In this document: piece by piece, positions 8,905-17,027 of the stretch
Position numbering within the stretch: the first letter of the stretch is position 1
How the letters are laid out: the number at the start of each line of letters is the position of its first letter
DNA from: Petrocella sp. FN5
GTDB lineage: Bacteria; Bacillota; Clostridia; Lachnospirales; Vallitaleaceae
NCBI RefSeq assembly: GCF_029210395.1
Contig: NZ_JARGDP010000013.1
Location: 1 to 60,054, forward strand
Reading direction: 5' to 3'
Length of the DNA: 60,054 nt
Position numbers and translations under genes: made by a program
Notes under the pieces: model-generated
Seen by the model: the letters and a program-made list of their open reading frames with translations, nothing else
Told to the model about the DNA's origin: nothing
The model's database searches: none

Positions 8905-10436
8905 TAAAAGTGATAGAACCTAACACAGACAATGTGACGATAAAAGCTGTAAAAGCATTAATGACAGAAATTCATAGAGATGATGCCAAGGATAGAAACA
9001 AGGATAGAAACTATGTAAATATGCAAGTGAACCCATGTAAGATGTGTATGCCTATGGGCGGTGCCTTGGCGCTAAAAGGTGTTAAGAATGCCATGACCAT
9101 TATTCACGGATCTCAAGGATGTTCCACTTACATAAGAAGGCATATGGCTGCCCATTATAATGAACCTATTGATATAGCATCGTCCTCTCTTTCAGAGGAA
9201 GGGACGGTCTATGGCGGTTCTAAGAATCTGAAGATTGGTTTTCGCAATCTTGTGAATATGTATCAACCGGAAGTGGTTGGTGTATTAACCACTTGCTTGG
9301 CAGAGACCATAGGCGATGACATTGAACGTATCGTAAGAGAAGTCAGAGATACGGGAGAATTTGAGGGGATTGATATTATACCAATACCGACACCTGGGTA
9401 TGGCGGCTCCCAAACCGAAGGTTATTTTGACACCATAAAAGCATTGATGGCCTATTTTGTTAAGAAACCGGTGCATGTTGGAAAAGTACTGGAAGAAGCA
9501 TTAGAACCACTAGAACCATTTATAAACATCATCCTCTCCGATGCCACATGTGAAGATGTTAGAGAAATCAAACGTATGGTTGAGCTATTTGGCGTAAAGG
9601 CAATATTCATACCGGATATTTCGGATGCACTGGATGCCCCTTTTACCAATCATTATAACAAGCTATCAGAGGAAGGTATATCAAGAGAGGAACTAAAAAA
9701 AGTAATCTATGCAAAGGCAACCATAGAGCTTGGTGACCTCGTTGGGCCCAACCATTCCCCGGCTTTGTTCTTGGAAGAAGAGTTTGGTGTAAAAGCCTAT
9801 CGTCTGCCACTACCCATAGGTATAAACAACACCGATTGTTTAGTTCATGCACTGGCAGAAGTTTTGGATACAGACATTCCAAAAGCCCTTGAAGTTGAAC
9901 GTGGTCGTTTGATGGATGGTATGATTGATGCCCATAAGCACAGCGCAACAGGTGACATAGCTGTATTTGGAGATATGAACTTAGTGATGGGCATAGCCGG
10001 TCTTGTTCTTGAAAACGGTATGCATCTAAAGCTTGCAGCAACTGGCTCTATGAGCAAACGGTTTAAGGAACAGCTAGAATCCAAACTGGATCAGTATCAT
10101 CAAAAAGCTGAGATACTTCAAGACACGGATTATGAGACCATTCGTGAAGTCATTCAACAAGAAGGTGTCAACCTCATGATGGGACCCTCAGATGGGAAAT
10201 TTATATGGGAAAAAGACCATGTTGATTTTATTCGAGTGGGATTCCCGGTACATGATCATGTAGGCGCACAGCGAAAAAATCTAATGGGGTATAAGGGTTC
10301 CCTAATATTCTTAGATGAGATTACCAACCATTTATTAGATCAAAAACATAAAGGCTATCGTGACCGGATGTATCAGACTTACTATCCCAAAAAAGAAAGC
10401 CATAAACCCATACAAGCCGATGAAGCGGTAAGATAA
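8901..10436 (+). CDS. nifN: FeMo-cofactor scaffold subunit NifN
   Basis: This 511-residue partner of NifE is a NifK paralogue. It has CKMCMPMGGALALKG (NifK: CQPIGAMYAALG), HGSQGCSTYIRRH, and LTTCLAETIGDD. A conserved C-terminal VGFPVHDHVGAQ block follows. The start ATG overlaps the nifE stop, so the two subunits are probably made in equal amounts. It is longer than typical NifN (about 440-460), with an N-terminal lead of about 45 residues before the first Cys motif. There is no NifB domain fused to it, unlike in some clostridia. Confidence 0.92.
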   Translation: MIKVIEPNTDNVTIKAVKALMTEIHRDDAKDRNKDRNYVNMQVNPCKMCMPMGGALALKGVKNAMTIIHGSQGCSTYIRRHMAAHYNEPIDIASSSLSEEGTVYGGSKNLKIGFRNLVNMYQPEVVGVLTTCLAETIGDDIERIVREVRDTGEFEGIDIIPIPTPGYGGSQTEGYFDTIKALMAYFVKKPVHVGKVLEEALEPLEPFINIILSDATCEDVREIKRMVELFGVKAIFIPDISDALDAPFTNHYNKLSEEGISREELKKVIYAKATIELGDLVGPNHSPALFLEEEFGVKAYRLPLPIGINNTDCLVHALAEVLDTDIPKALEVERGRLMDGMIDAHKHSATGDIAVFGDMNLVMGIAGLVLENGMHLKLAATGSMSKRFKEQLESKLDQYHQKAEILQDTDYETIREVIQQEGVNLMMGPSDGKFIWEKDHVDFIRVGFPVHDHVGAQRKNLMGYKGSLIFLDEITNHLLDQKHKGYRDRMYQTYYPKKESHKPIQADEAVR

Positions 10437-10449
10437 AGGAGGTAGATTT

Positions 10450-11325
10450 ATGAAGAATCTCTTAGGCACCATAAGATTAAAGGACCATAACTCAGATATA
10501 ACAATAGATAAGAACGAGAAGCATCCGTGTTTTACAGCAAAAGCTCATGATTTTGCACGTATGCACTTACCGGTAGCCCCCAAATGCAACATTCAATGTA
10601 ATTATTGTCATCGTAAGTATGACTGTAACAATGAAAGTCGTCCCGGCGTTACCTCGGACATATTAACACCCAAAGAAGCACTACACAAATATATAGAAAT
10701 CAAAAAGAAGATGCCCAACCTATCTGTGGTGGGTATCGCCGGACCTGGTGATGCACTGGCCAATTGGGAGAATACAAAAGAAACACTTCGTTATATAAGG
10801 GCCTATGATCAAGATGTTGTCTTTTGCTTATCTACCAATGGTTTAAAACTGAGGAAATATGCAGACCAGCTGATCGAACTGGGCGTGACACATATTACTG
10901 TAACCATCAATACCGTCTATGAAGATGTTGCAGCCAAGATCTACAAATACATACGCTACGATGGTAAGAAATATTTTGGTGTTGAAGGGGCGAGACTTCT
11001 TTTAAAAGAACAATGGGCAGGCGTTGCTTACTTAGAAGACAAGGATGTTTTGACAAAAGTTAATATTGTTTATCTCAAAGGCATCAACGATGACCACATA
11101 GATAAAATCGTAGAAAAAGCGGAGGCTATGGGCGCCAGTGTTACCAACATTATGGGTCATATACCTGTCGCTGATACACCTTTTGAAGTCCTTGAGCAAG
11201 CAACAAAAGAAGAAATCACTCAAGTAAGGCTAGATAATATGGGCACATTACCACAGATGCTACACTGTAACCAATGTAGGGCAGACGCAGTCGGTAAAAT
11301 TGGCGGATGTCGCAGTGTAAGTTAA
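10450..11325 (+). CDS. nifB: Nitrogenase cofactor biosynthesis radical SAM protein NifB
   Basis: This 291-residue radical S-adenosylmethionine enzyme builds the 8Fe-9S-C NifB-co precursor. The radical-SAM cluster motif is C46-x3-C50-x2-C53 (CNIQCNYCH). GIAGPGDALAN and STNGLKLRKYA follow, and a C-terminal CNQCRADAVGKIGGC supplies further cluster ligands. It is the short form without the C-terminal NifX/NafY-like domain, as in archaea and many anaerobes. GGAGG at 10438-10442 precedes the start, and nifN ends 13 bp upstream. Confidence 0.95.
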   Translation: MKNLLGTIRLKDHNSDITIDKNEKHPCFTAKAHDFARMHLPVAPKCNIQCNYCHRKYDCNNESRPGVTSDILTPKEALHKYIEIKKKMPNLSVVGIAGPGDALANWENTKETLRYIRAYDQDVVFCLSTNGLKLRKYADQLIELGVTHITVTINTVYEDVAAKIYKYIRYDGKKYFGVEGARLLLKEQWAGVAYLEDKDVLTKVNIVYLKGINDDHIDKIVEKAEAMGASVTNIMGHIPVADTPFEVLEQATKEEITQVRLDNMGTLPQMLHCNQCRADAVGKIGGCRSVS

Positions 11326-11340
11326 GTAGGAGACAAAACT

Positions 11341-12366
11341 ATGATAGAAAATAGATTAATAATTATCGACACAACCTTAAGAGATGGGGAACAATCAGCT
11401 GGTGTTGCTTTTAGCCATAAAGAAAAAATGACCATCGCAAAAAAATTAGATGGTCTTGGTGTCGATATGATTGAAGCAGGCATTCCTGTCATGGGTAAGT
11501 CAGAACAGAAAGTCATCTACGAGATGCTGTCAGCCAATCTGCGCGCAGATATTCTGACATGGAATCGAATGTGTATCAAAGACATTGAAGCAACACGGGT
11601 TACAGGTGCGACACACGCACACATATCTGTTCCTGTATCGGATATACAGATTAGGCACAAACTCAGAACAACCCGAACAGAACTTATAACTGCCTATAAA
11701 AAAGTACTGGATTTTGCACGGTCACATGAACTTGAAGTCTCAATCGGTGCAGAAGATGCGTCTAGGGCAGATGAAGTATTCTTGGCTCATATCTATACCA
11801 TTGCCATATCCTATGGTGTTAAGCGCATACGCTATGCAGATACCTTAAGTGTGCTGGATCCATTTTCAGCTTATGAGAGAATACAACAACTTACCAAGAG
11901 ATTGGCACAACATTTTAATATAACACCTAGCGTATTATCCCAGACGCTAGGGATAGATTTTCATGGTCACAATGACTTTGGGCTAGGTACGGCCAATGCA
12001 CTAGGAGCTTTCAAAGCAGGTGCAAGAATTATAAGCTGTAGCGTAAACGGCCTTGGAGAAAGAGCCGGAAATACACCACTTGAGGAAATTGTTGTGGCAC
12101 TGAGTCATATGGAAAGATCTGTTACTTCTATAGATATGAAAAAGATGATGGAAGTCTCAAAGCTTGTTGAACTGTATTCTGGTCGAACCCTTCAAGTCAG
12201 CAAACCTATCGTAGGGGACATGGTTTTTTCTCATGAGGCAGGTATACATGTGGACGGGCTTATAAAAGACCGTCGCAACTATACGTATCTTGATCCGGCC
12301 ATTTTGGGTAGAGAGCATCAAATGATCATGGGCAAGCACTTTGGTAAATATAAACGAATAAATTAA
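11341..12366 (+). CDS. nifV: Homocitrate synthase NifV, C-terminally short
   Basis: This 341-residue DRE-TIM metallolyase makes homocitrate, the organic ligand of FeMo-cofactor, from 2-oxoglutarate and acetyl-CoA. The active-site start IDTTLRDGEQSAGVAF, the metal motif DFHGHNDFGLGTANA, NGLGERAGNTPLEE and HEAGIHVDGL are all present. The protein stops at MGKHFGKYKRIN. NifV and isopropylmalate synthase relatives usually continue 30-40 residues beyond this GKHSG-type motif. The stop overlaps the convergent flavodoxin stop by 4 bp, so the tail may have been lost at a junction. Activity of the short form is uncertain. Confidence 0.88.
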   Translation: MIENRLIIIDTTLRDGEQSAGVAFSHKEKMTIAKKLDGLGVDMIEAGIPVMGKSEQKVIYEMLSANLRADILTWNRMCIKDIEATRVTGATHAHISVPVSDIQIRHKLRTTRTELITAYKKVLDFARSHELEVSIGAEDASRADEVFLAHIYTIAISYGVKRIRYADTLSVLDPFSAYERIQQLTKRLAQHFNITPSVLSQTLGIDFHGHNDFGLGTANALGAFKAGARIISCSVNGLGERAGNTPLEEIVVALSHMERSVTSIDMKKMMEVSKLVELYSGRTLQVSKPIVGDMVFSHEAGIHVDGLIKDRRNYTYLDPAILGREHQMIMGKHFGKYKRIN

Positions 12367-12788
12367 GAGAGAACAGGTTCCTTAACTAATTTTTGCGCAA
12401 AGACAACGGCCCCTTCAATCTCATCTTTGTTGGGATGGCCCATAGCTTTGAATAAAAAGCCACCTTGGCATAGATATTCCTCAGGTTCAACGTTGATGCC
12501 GGTGTCCACTAATGTCTGACGAAGAGAGCCTTGTGCACTATTTCTTGTGGACGAGGTGATAAGGGCGACTTTTTTTATAAGCGTTGGGGATAGATTTTTT
12601 ACATAATTTAGAAGTTCAGGCTTAGCTTCACCACTATAGATACCACTGACGATGAGTAGCAAATCACAGTTAGGTATGATAGGGTCATCCTTCAAATCAT
12701 GGGCTTTGGTATCCAAATTTTTTGCGATTGCGTGGGCAATCTTTTTGCTGTGTCCGGTCATGGTTGCATATAGTACTTGAGTTTTCAT
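12363..12788 (-). CDS. Flavodoxin
   Basis: A 141-residue flavodoxin-fold protein. The N-terminal beta strand LYATMTGHSKKIA carries the FMN phosphate loop (TMTGHS, residues 9-14). IVSGIYSGEAKPE (about 47-59) and ITSSTRNSAQGS are other fold landmarks. It likely shuttles electrons in the cytoplasm. It overlaps the MarR gene by 4 bp (ATGA), so the pair forms one operon under the MarR promoter. It lies tail-to-tail against nifV; supply of electrons to nitrogenase is possible but only a guess from position. Confidence 0.85.
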   Translation of the reverse strand: MKTQVLYATMTGHSKKIAHAIAKNLDTKAHDLKDDPIIPNCDLLLIVSGIYSGEAKPELLNYVKNLSPTLIKKVALITSSTRNSAQGSLRQTLVDTGINVEPEEYLCQGGFLFKAMGHPNKDEIEGAVVFAQKLVKEPVLS

Positions 12789-13240
12789 AATTCTTCCTCC
12801 TTCATAGTAGAAAGCGTCGTATAGATCTTTTGCTGTGCTAGGTTAAGTGTTGCGATTTCTTCTTTTGTTAGGGTGCCAAACATGGTGTTTACAAAATTCT
12901 GGGTATAAGAACGATTTTCTTCTTCCCATTCCTGACACTTAGGTGTAGCAGCAATGCGTAAGGCACGACGGTCTTTGAGATCCTTCTCAATACGTACAAA
13001 GCCTTTTTTTTCTAGCTTTAGAACCAACTGCTTAATATTTTGGTGGGAGCTGTCACACATTGCGGCAAGTTCTTTTAACGTAGGTGGATCATCAAACATA
13101 CCAAGCATCATGAGAACAAACCATTGTTTAGCCGTTAAGTCTGTAGCATTTTGATCCATCACATTCTGTAGCCGATTAGACAGTAGAAAAATATTGCCGA
13201 AAACAAGATAGCGTGGATCCATATTCTCTAAATCATACAT
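12785..13240 (-). CDS. MarR family transcriptional regulator
   Basis: A 151-residue winged-helix regulator. The core is LTAKQWFVLMMLGMF, then PTLKELAAMCDSSHQNIKQLV (recognition helix) and a wing KGFVRIEKDLKDRRALRI. This DxRxxR-type wing is the classic MarR signature. AAGGAG at 13246-13251 (minus strand) precedes the start. It is translationally coupled to the flavodoxin gene and most likely represses its own promoter through palindromes at 13256-13294. The inducing ligand is unknown. Confidence 0.92.
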   Translation of the reverse strand: MYDLENMDPRYLVFGNIFLLSNRLQNVMDQNATDLTAKQWFVLMMLGMFDDPPTLKELAAMCDSSHQNIKQLVLKLEKKGFVRIEKDLKDRRALRIAATPKCQEWEEENRSYTQNFVNTMFGTLTKEEIATLNLAQQKIYTTLSTMKEEEL

Positions 13241-13255
13241 GGAAGTCTCCTTTGA

Positions 13256-13307
13256 GTAATATATTACCTAATAAAGGTATTATATTACCTTTATTTAATT
13301 TTGTCAA
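13256..13307 (-). promoter_or_regulatory. Consensus SigA promoter with two MarR-type palindromes
   Basis: On the minus strand, TTGACA (13307-13302) and TATAAT (13284-13279) have a 17-bp spacer, a full consensus match. A 24-bp inverted repeat ATAAAGGTA-N6-TACCTTTAT (13271-13294) covers the -10. A second palindrome GTAATATATTAC (13256-13267) lies just downstream. Both fit MarR dimer sites giving autorepression. Confidence 0.8.
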
Positions 13308-13339
13308 CTCGTATTTAACATAATGTATCACGATATCAT

Positions 13340-13366
13340 TCAAAATCTAAAAGGGTCTATTTTAGA
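13340..13366 (-). terminator. Weak intrinsic terminator after the sensor-like gene
   Basis: On the minus strand TCTAAAA (13366-13360) pairs with TTTTAGA (13352-13346) around a 7-nt loop, followed by TTTTG. The stem is AT-rich and short and overlaps the stop codon, so termination may be partial. Confidence 0.4.
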
Positions 13367-14262
13367 TTACTGGTCTTATGAACACTTAGATTAATAAGTG
13401 CTTGTATCTTCTCTACACTTTGACCATAGCTTTTTACATCAGTCTCCAATAATTGATTTGCCCAAGTGATATCATACTGCAACTTGGTGATTTCTCCTGA
13501 AGGCGAAGTTATTGTCACATAGAAGTCTTCTAAGTTTTCAATTAGGGCAAAGAGCAACACAGCTATTTGCTGTATTTCAGCATCATCATAGCTCGTGTTT
13601 TGGGCGCCATCTAATAGCCATTCTAAGCCTCGTTCATCCTCTTTTGTATAGAGTTGTATACTGCTGTGACTAAGACTTGAGGGGATAGGCATCAAGTTAA
13701 GGAGTTGACTTACACCGGAATTATCGCCGACATAGGGTATGCGAGCATGCCATAATTCGTTTGTAGAGACAACTTTAACAGAATATGCGGCAGTGGATAA
13801 GTGATTGTCAAAAAAAGATTTGACAGCGGATGGATTAGTGATTTTGTAGGAAAAACTGGGCTTTATGTCATTATCAACCCATATTTCAGTATAGTCTGAA
13901 TTGAAGTTGAAGTATATGTTCATGGGGCTTTCATCGTAAAAGCCATTAAAAACCATTTGAATTCGGTTGGAAGCATCACGACCACCACTTCGACTTTTAG
14001 AAACCTCTGACTTGTGTACTTGTAGAGTTTCGATAAATTCTACAAAATCAGGCACACTTGATGCACCAAATGTTGATTTCTGACCTTCACTAATCATCGA
14101 CCAAGCGGTCACTCTACTTAGGTGATCTTCACTCAAATATATGGAATCCGCATTCAACAAATCAACATGATTGATGGGGTTCGTTATTAACCCAATTCCG
14201 ATGACGATGATAACCAGTGTTGTAACCATAAGACCCCAGAAAGTCGGTAATTTTACAAACAT
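13357..14262 (-). CDS. Membrane-anchored sensor-like protein, BlaR1/M56 C-terminal remnant
   Basis: A 301-residue protein with one N-terminal membrane segment (about residues 8-28, ending in IGLITNPINH) and a long extracellular domain. The segment and the LLTNP-like junction resemble the last transmembrane helix and sensor tail of clostridial BlaR1/MecR1-type M56 metallopeptidases. The peptidase part with its HExxH motif is absent. It has its own GGAGG site and begins 2 bp after blaI, where the M56 partner gene normally sits. It could be a deliberate minimal sensor or a decayed BlaR1. The M56 relationship is inference. Confidence 0.55.
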   Translation of the reverse strand: MFVKLPTFWGLMVTTLVIIVIGIGLITNPINHVDLLNADSIYLSEDHLSRVTAWSMISEGQKSTFGASSVPDFVEFIETLQVHKSEVSKSRSGGRDASNRIQMVFNGFYDESPMNIYFNFNSDYTEIWVDNDIKPSFSYKITNPSAVKSFFDNHLSTAAYSVKVVSTNELWHARIPYVGDNSGVSQLLNLMPIPSSLSHSSIQLYTKEDERGLEWLLDGAQNTSYDDAEIQQIAVLLFALIENLEDFYVTITSPSGEITKLQYDITWANQLLETDVKSYGQSVEKIQALINLSVHKTSNLK

Positions 14263-14264
14263 GG

Positions 14265-14627
14265 CTATACCTCCTTGTGCTCATCAATAAGTTGTTGGAT
14301 TTCAAGAATTTCTTTTTTTCTTAATTTTTTATGGCGGGTAAAGGCGGCTAAAAATTGAGGCAATGAGCCATCAAATGAAGTCTCAATAAATTGCTCCCCT
14401 TGTAGTGCCCCAAACTCATTTTTTGACATTAAAGAACGGACTATTCCGTTACTATTCTGAAAAATACCCCGATCACATAAGCGCTTCAGCATGGTGTAAG
14501 TTGTCGTGCGTTTCCAATCAAATACTTCAGTACATATCTCGGAAAGTTGACGTGACTGGATGGGTTCATGAAGCCAAATCAAATCAGCAAATCGCTGTTC
14601 CATCTCACCTAGTTTATATTTATTCAT
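14265..14627 (-). CDS. BlaI/MecI/CopY family transcriptional repressor
   Basis: A 120-residue winged-helix repressor. It starts with LGEMEQRFADLIWLHEP, and has the recognition region TTTYTMLKRLCDRGIFQ with the LM/RSLMSKNEF hinge typical of BlaI. In the family, a membrane M56 protease (BlaR1) triggers cleavage of this hinge to induce the operon. Here the next gene lacks the protease. The operator/promoter region at 14654-14694 carries repeated TAGACT half-sites overlapping a SigA promoter, fitting autorepression. Confidence 0.87.
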   Translation of the reverse strand: MNKYKLGEMEQRFADLIWLHEPIQSRQLSEICTEVFDWKRTTTYTMLKRLCDRGIFQNSNGIVRSLMSKNEFGALQGEQFIETSFDGSLPQFLAAFTRHKKLRKKEILEIQQLIDEHKEV

Positions 14628-14653
14628 AATGAATTCTCCTTGTCGTATGATTG

Positions 14654-14694
14654 TAGACTAACTACAGTCTAATAGCATTAGACTAAGATGTCAA
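14654..14694 (-). promoter_or_regulatory. Promoter and BlaI-type operator for blaI operon
   Basis: On the minus strand, TTGACA (14694-14689), a 17-bp spacer and TAGACT (14671-14666) form the promoter. A perfect 8-bp inverted repeat AGTCTAAT-AGC-ATTAGACT (14666-14684) fills the spacer and -10. A third half-site TAGACTA lies at 14654-14660, which also pairs with AGTCTA at 14666-14671. Confidence 0.75.
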
Positions 14695-14870
14695 CATACT
14701 TCTTGAAACTGTAATAATAGTAATAAAGAACGATAAGCTTTAAGTCTATTTTGAGAAGAATATTGTGTTGTATAGTAAAAATCATTGATGTAAAATGCAT
14801 TTATAAAGTTTATTTTATGAGGTATCAACCGAGGGTTTGATAGTTTAACTGTGAAGGGGAGGGTTGTAAC

Positions 14871-15665
14871 GTGATAAATAAAAGAATATTAAGTACGATA
14901 CATCATGCTTCAAAATGCTTAATCATAGTGTCTGTTATGTTAATGCTCATATCTACAGGATGCACACGTGTTGAGAGCCCAAAGACACCCATACCCATAT
15001 CTGAGACGCCTGTCGAAGAACCAATAACGCCGGTAGCGGATATAGCAAATCCAACTAAAAATAAGTACGAGGCAATTATACAAGCATATCTAGAACAAAT
15101 ACCGGAAGAAGCTTTAACACAGACACCAGTATTTGAGGAAGACCAGTCTATACTTGTCAATAGGATGGTTCAATTATATAAAGAAAAGGCATCAACCAAG
15201 GAAATATATGAATTATATCTTGAGGGGATTAGGCAATTATCACCCAAGCAAGGGGACAAGTTTGTAGCGTACGCCATTTCCGGTATGAATAACAATATAT
15301 ATGATGACTCAATGGATCTAGAAAAAATTGCTTATGACCCCATATTTTTTGAAGAAGCAGATCGGGTGCAATACAAGTATATTGAATTAAGCAGGGACCC
15401 AAAACGAATCATGAACCAAGAGGTTCGAGAAATAGTTGAAGCGGCAAAAGACCAAGGCTATTATGTGGCCAGTTCAGAAGGTATGTTATATTACCTAGTG
15501 GATTTCACTGTCTTTGCCAAATATAGAAATTATAATACGGCTACTATGGCGACATTAATCGAGATTCTGGCCTTTGATACTCTAGATCCTATGACATCAG
15601 ATGCAGCTTTGATTGTCAGTGGGAGTACACTTGCGGCTAGAACTTACTACATTGAAAAAAACTAG
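14871..15665 (+). CDS. Lipoprotein of unknown function, N-terminal part (frameshifted)
   Basis: 264 residues starting at GTG 14871, which has a strong GGGGAGGG site 7 nt upstream. The signal peptide ends in a lipobox LISTGC, with lipidated Cys about residue 31. A Pro/Thr-rich linker and a helical domain follow. I recognise no family. Translation stops at TAG just after an A7 run (15655-15661). Adding one A would join it in frame to the segment that continues to 16009, giving one protein of about 379 residues. So this is probably the first two-thirds of a single gene, split by sequencing error or real mutation. Confidence 0.7.
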   Translation: MINKRILSTIHHASKCLIIVSVMLMLISTGCTRVESPKTPIPISETPVEEPITPVADIANPTKNKYEAIIQAYLEQIPEEALTQTPVFEEDQSILVNRMVQLYKEKASTKEIYELYLEGIRQLSPKQGDKFVAYAISGMNNNIYDDSMDLEKIAYDPIFFEEADRVQYKYIELSRDPKRIMNQEVREIVEAAKDQGYYVASSEGMLYYLVDFTVFAKYRNYNTATMATLIEILAFDTLDPMTSDAALIVSGSTLAARTYYIEKN

Positions 15666-15688
15666 AAGAGTATCCAAGTTCCCCAGAT

Positions 15689-16009
15689 ATGGCACCTTTA
15701 GCTATGAGGTACAAAGAATATATGTTCATGTTGTTATACGGCGTCAATAATACACCGACATTTAGCTATGAAACCAATCGATTAACAGATGAAACAATGA
15801 GCCTTTTTGAGGAAGTTAAGATGTTAGAGGATTCATATATGTCAGAGTCGGTCAAAGAGTTCAGAAGGATTGTAGAAGCGAATGATGGCATAATCGACGA
15901 ATCAACAAGAGATAAAACAAAAGAAATATTTGTCAAAATTGATAAAAGATATGGTATAACAGATGATGAGTATTATGATTTTGAACCATGGATGTCAGAT
16001 ACGCCATAA
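15689..16009 (+). CDS. C-terminal part of the frameshifted lipoprotein
   Basis: A 106-residue open frame that most likely is the tail of the preceding lipoprotein. Reading its frame backwards gives KKLEEYPSSPDMAPLAMRYK up to the A7 run at 15655-15661, where the upstream frame stops. There is no ribosome site before the ATG at 15689, so independent translation is unlikely. It contains no motif I recognise. If the frameshift is a sequencing error, 14871-16009 is one intact gene. Confidence 0.6.
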   Translation: MAPLAMRYKEYMFMLLYGVNNTPTFSYETNRLTDETMSLFEEVKMLEDSYMSESVKEFRRIVEANDGIIDESTRDKTKEIFVKIDKRYGITDDEYYDFEPWMSDTP

Positions 16010-16056
16010 TAGGGATTCATATAGTCGTAATTTGTTTGGAAAATCTAATCAAAAAT

Positions 16057-16106
16057 TAACCTCAATTATATCAAAAGTGTAAATTATTTTGATATAATTG
16101 AGGTTA
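16057..16106 (+). repeat. Perfect 20-bp inverted repeat upstream of ferredoxin gene
   Basis: TAACCTCAATTATATCAAAA (16057-16076) and its exact complement (16087-16106) flank a 10-nt loop. No T-run follows. It sits 40 bp before the start of the ferredoxin/flavodoxin gene and 47 bp after the lipoprotein end. It could be a regulator site pair, a transcript-end hairpin working in both directions, or a small mobile-repeat remnant. Confidence 0.7.
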
Positions 16107-16146
16107 GGGTTGCAGTGTTAATATTATACTTCATTGGGGGTGTGTG

Positions 16147-16980
16147 ATGTCAAAAAATATCATTTATTATTTTACAGGCACAGGAAATTCCTTGGCAGTA
16201 GCAAGAAGTATCAGTTCGGCCATGACAGATGTTGTGTTGATACCAATGTTAAAAGAAGATGCTCTAACTTATATTGACACACATACAGAAAGCATTGGCC
16301 TGATTTATCCTATACATGTCAATGCGTTACCTCATGCTGTTATTCATTTTATTCAGAAAATCCATTTACTTTCTATGACTTATATCTATGCAGTCGCAAC
16401 ACATGGTGGAATCCCCGGAATGTCAGGTCTTTATCTTAACAAGATATTGAAAAAGCAAGGGATTGACTTAAAAACCTATTATGAGATTGAGATGCTTAAC
16501 AATACACCAAAAGGTATAGCGCCAAAATTCTTAATGCGACTTAACTGGGAATTAGAGATTACACCTGAAGAAGTAGAACACAAGTTGAGTGTTATGAAAA
16601 TTAAGATAGAAAATATAGTAAAGGGTATAACCGACAAAGAAGAAACGACTTTACAGAAGCCACCATCAGGTACAAGGAGAATGATGTACTGGATGATGCA
16701 AATCATGTGGCTGATTAGTAATCCGTCCAAATACAAGCTACAATTTCTTGTGGATGACTCTTGCAATGGGTGCGGAATATGTCAACAAGTCTGTGTAACA
16801 AAGCGCATAAAGATGAATGAGGATAAGCCGGAGTGGGTACATGATTATTGCAATTTTTGCTATGCATGTTTTAATTACTGTCCCAAGGAAGCCATTGGCG
16901 TCAAGTATTATACCAAGAAACTTGGTCGGTATCATCATCCGGATATAAGTGCCCAGGACATTGCGGCACAAATAAAGTGA
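16147..16980 (+). CDS. EFR1-type ferrodoxin (flavodoxin-like plus 2x[4Fe-4S])
   Basis: A 277-residue fusion. The flavodoxin-like N-terminal domain (IIYYFTGTGNSLAVARSI, residues 4-21) is followed by a C-terminal bacterial ferredoxin domain with two cluster motifs, CNGCGICQQVC and CNFCYACFNYCP. This is the EFR1 ferrodoxin architecture common in anaerobic Firmicutes, presumed to be an electron carrier or oxidoreductase. A GTG at 16144 and the ATG at 16147 are both possible starts; a G-rich run lies upstream. A flavoprotein gene follows on the same strand, so they may share electrons. Confidence 0.87.
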   Translation: MSKNIIYYFTGTGNSLAVARSISSAMTDVVLIPMLKEDALTYIDTHTESIGLIYPIHVNALPHAVIHFIQKIHLLSMTYIYAVATHGGIPGMSGLYLNKILKKQGIDLKTYYEIEMLNNTPKGIAPKFLMRLNWELEITPEEVEHKLSVMKIKIENIVKGITDKEETTLQKPPSGTRRMMYWMMQIMWLISNPSKYKLQFLVDDSCNGCGICQQVCVTKRIKMNEDKPEWVHDYCNFCYACFNYCPKEAIGVKYYTKKLGRYHHPDISAQDIAAQIK

Positions 16981-17027
16981 AATGCGGGTTAAAGTATTAT
17001 TAAAATAGAAATAGGAGACGCGTACAT

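Noticed and set aside
9643-10041. 132-residue open frame on the minus strand within nifN
   Set aside because: It is antisense to a clearly conserved gene, has no ribosome site or known motif, and a composition expected of a shadow frame.
12363-12788. Flavodoxin as dedicated nitrogenase donor (nifF)
   Set aside because: It is in a separate MarR-controlled convergent operon, so the nifF name is not supported.
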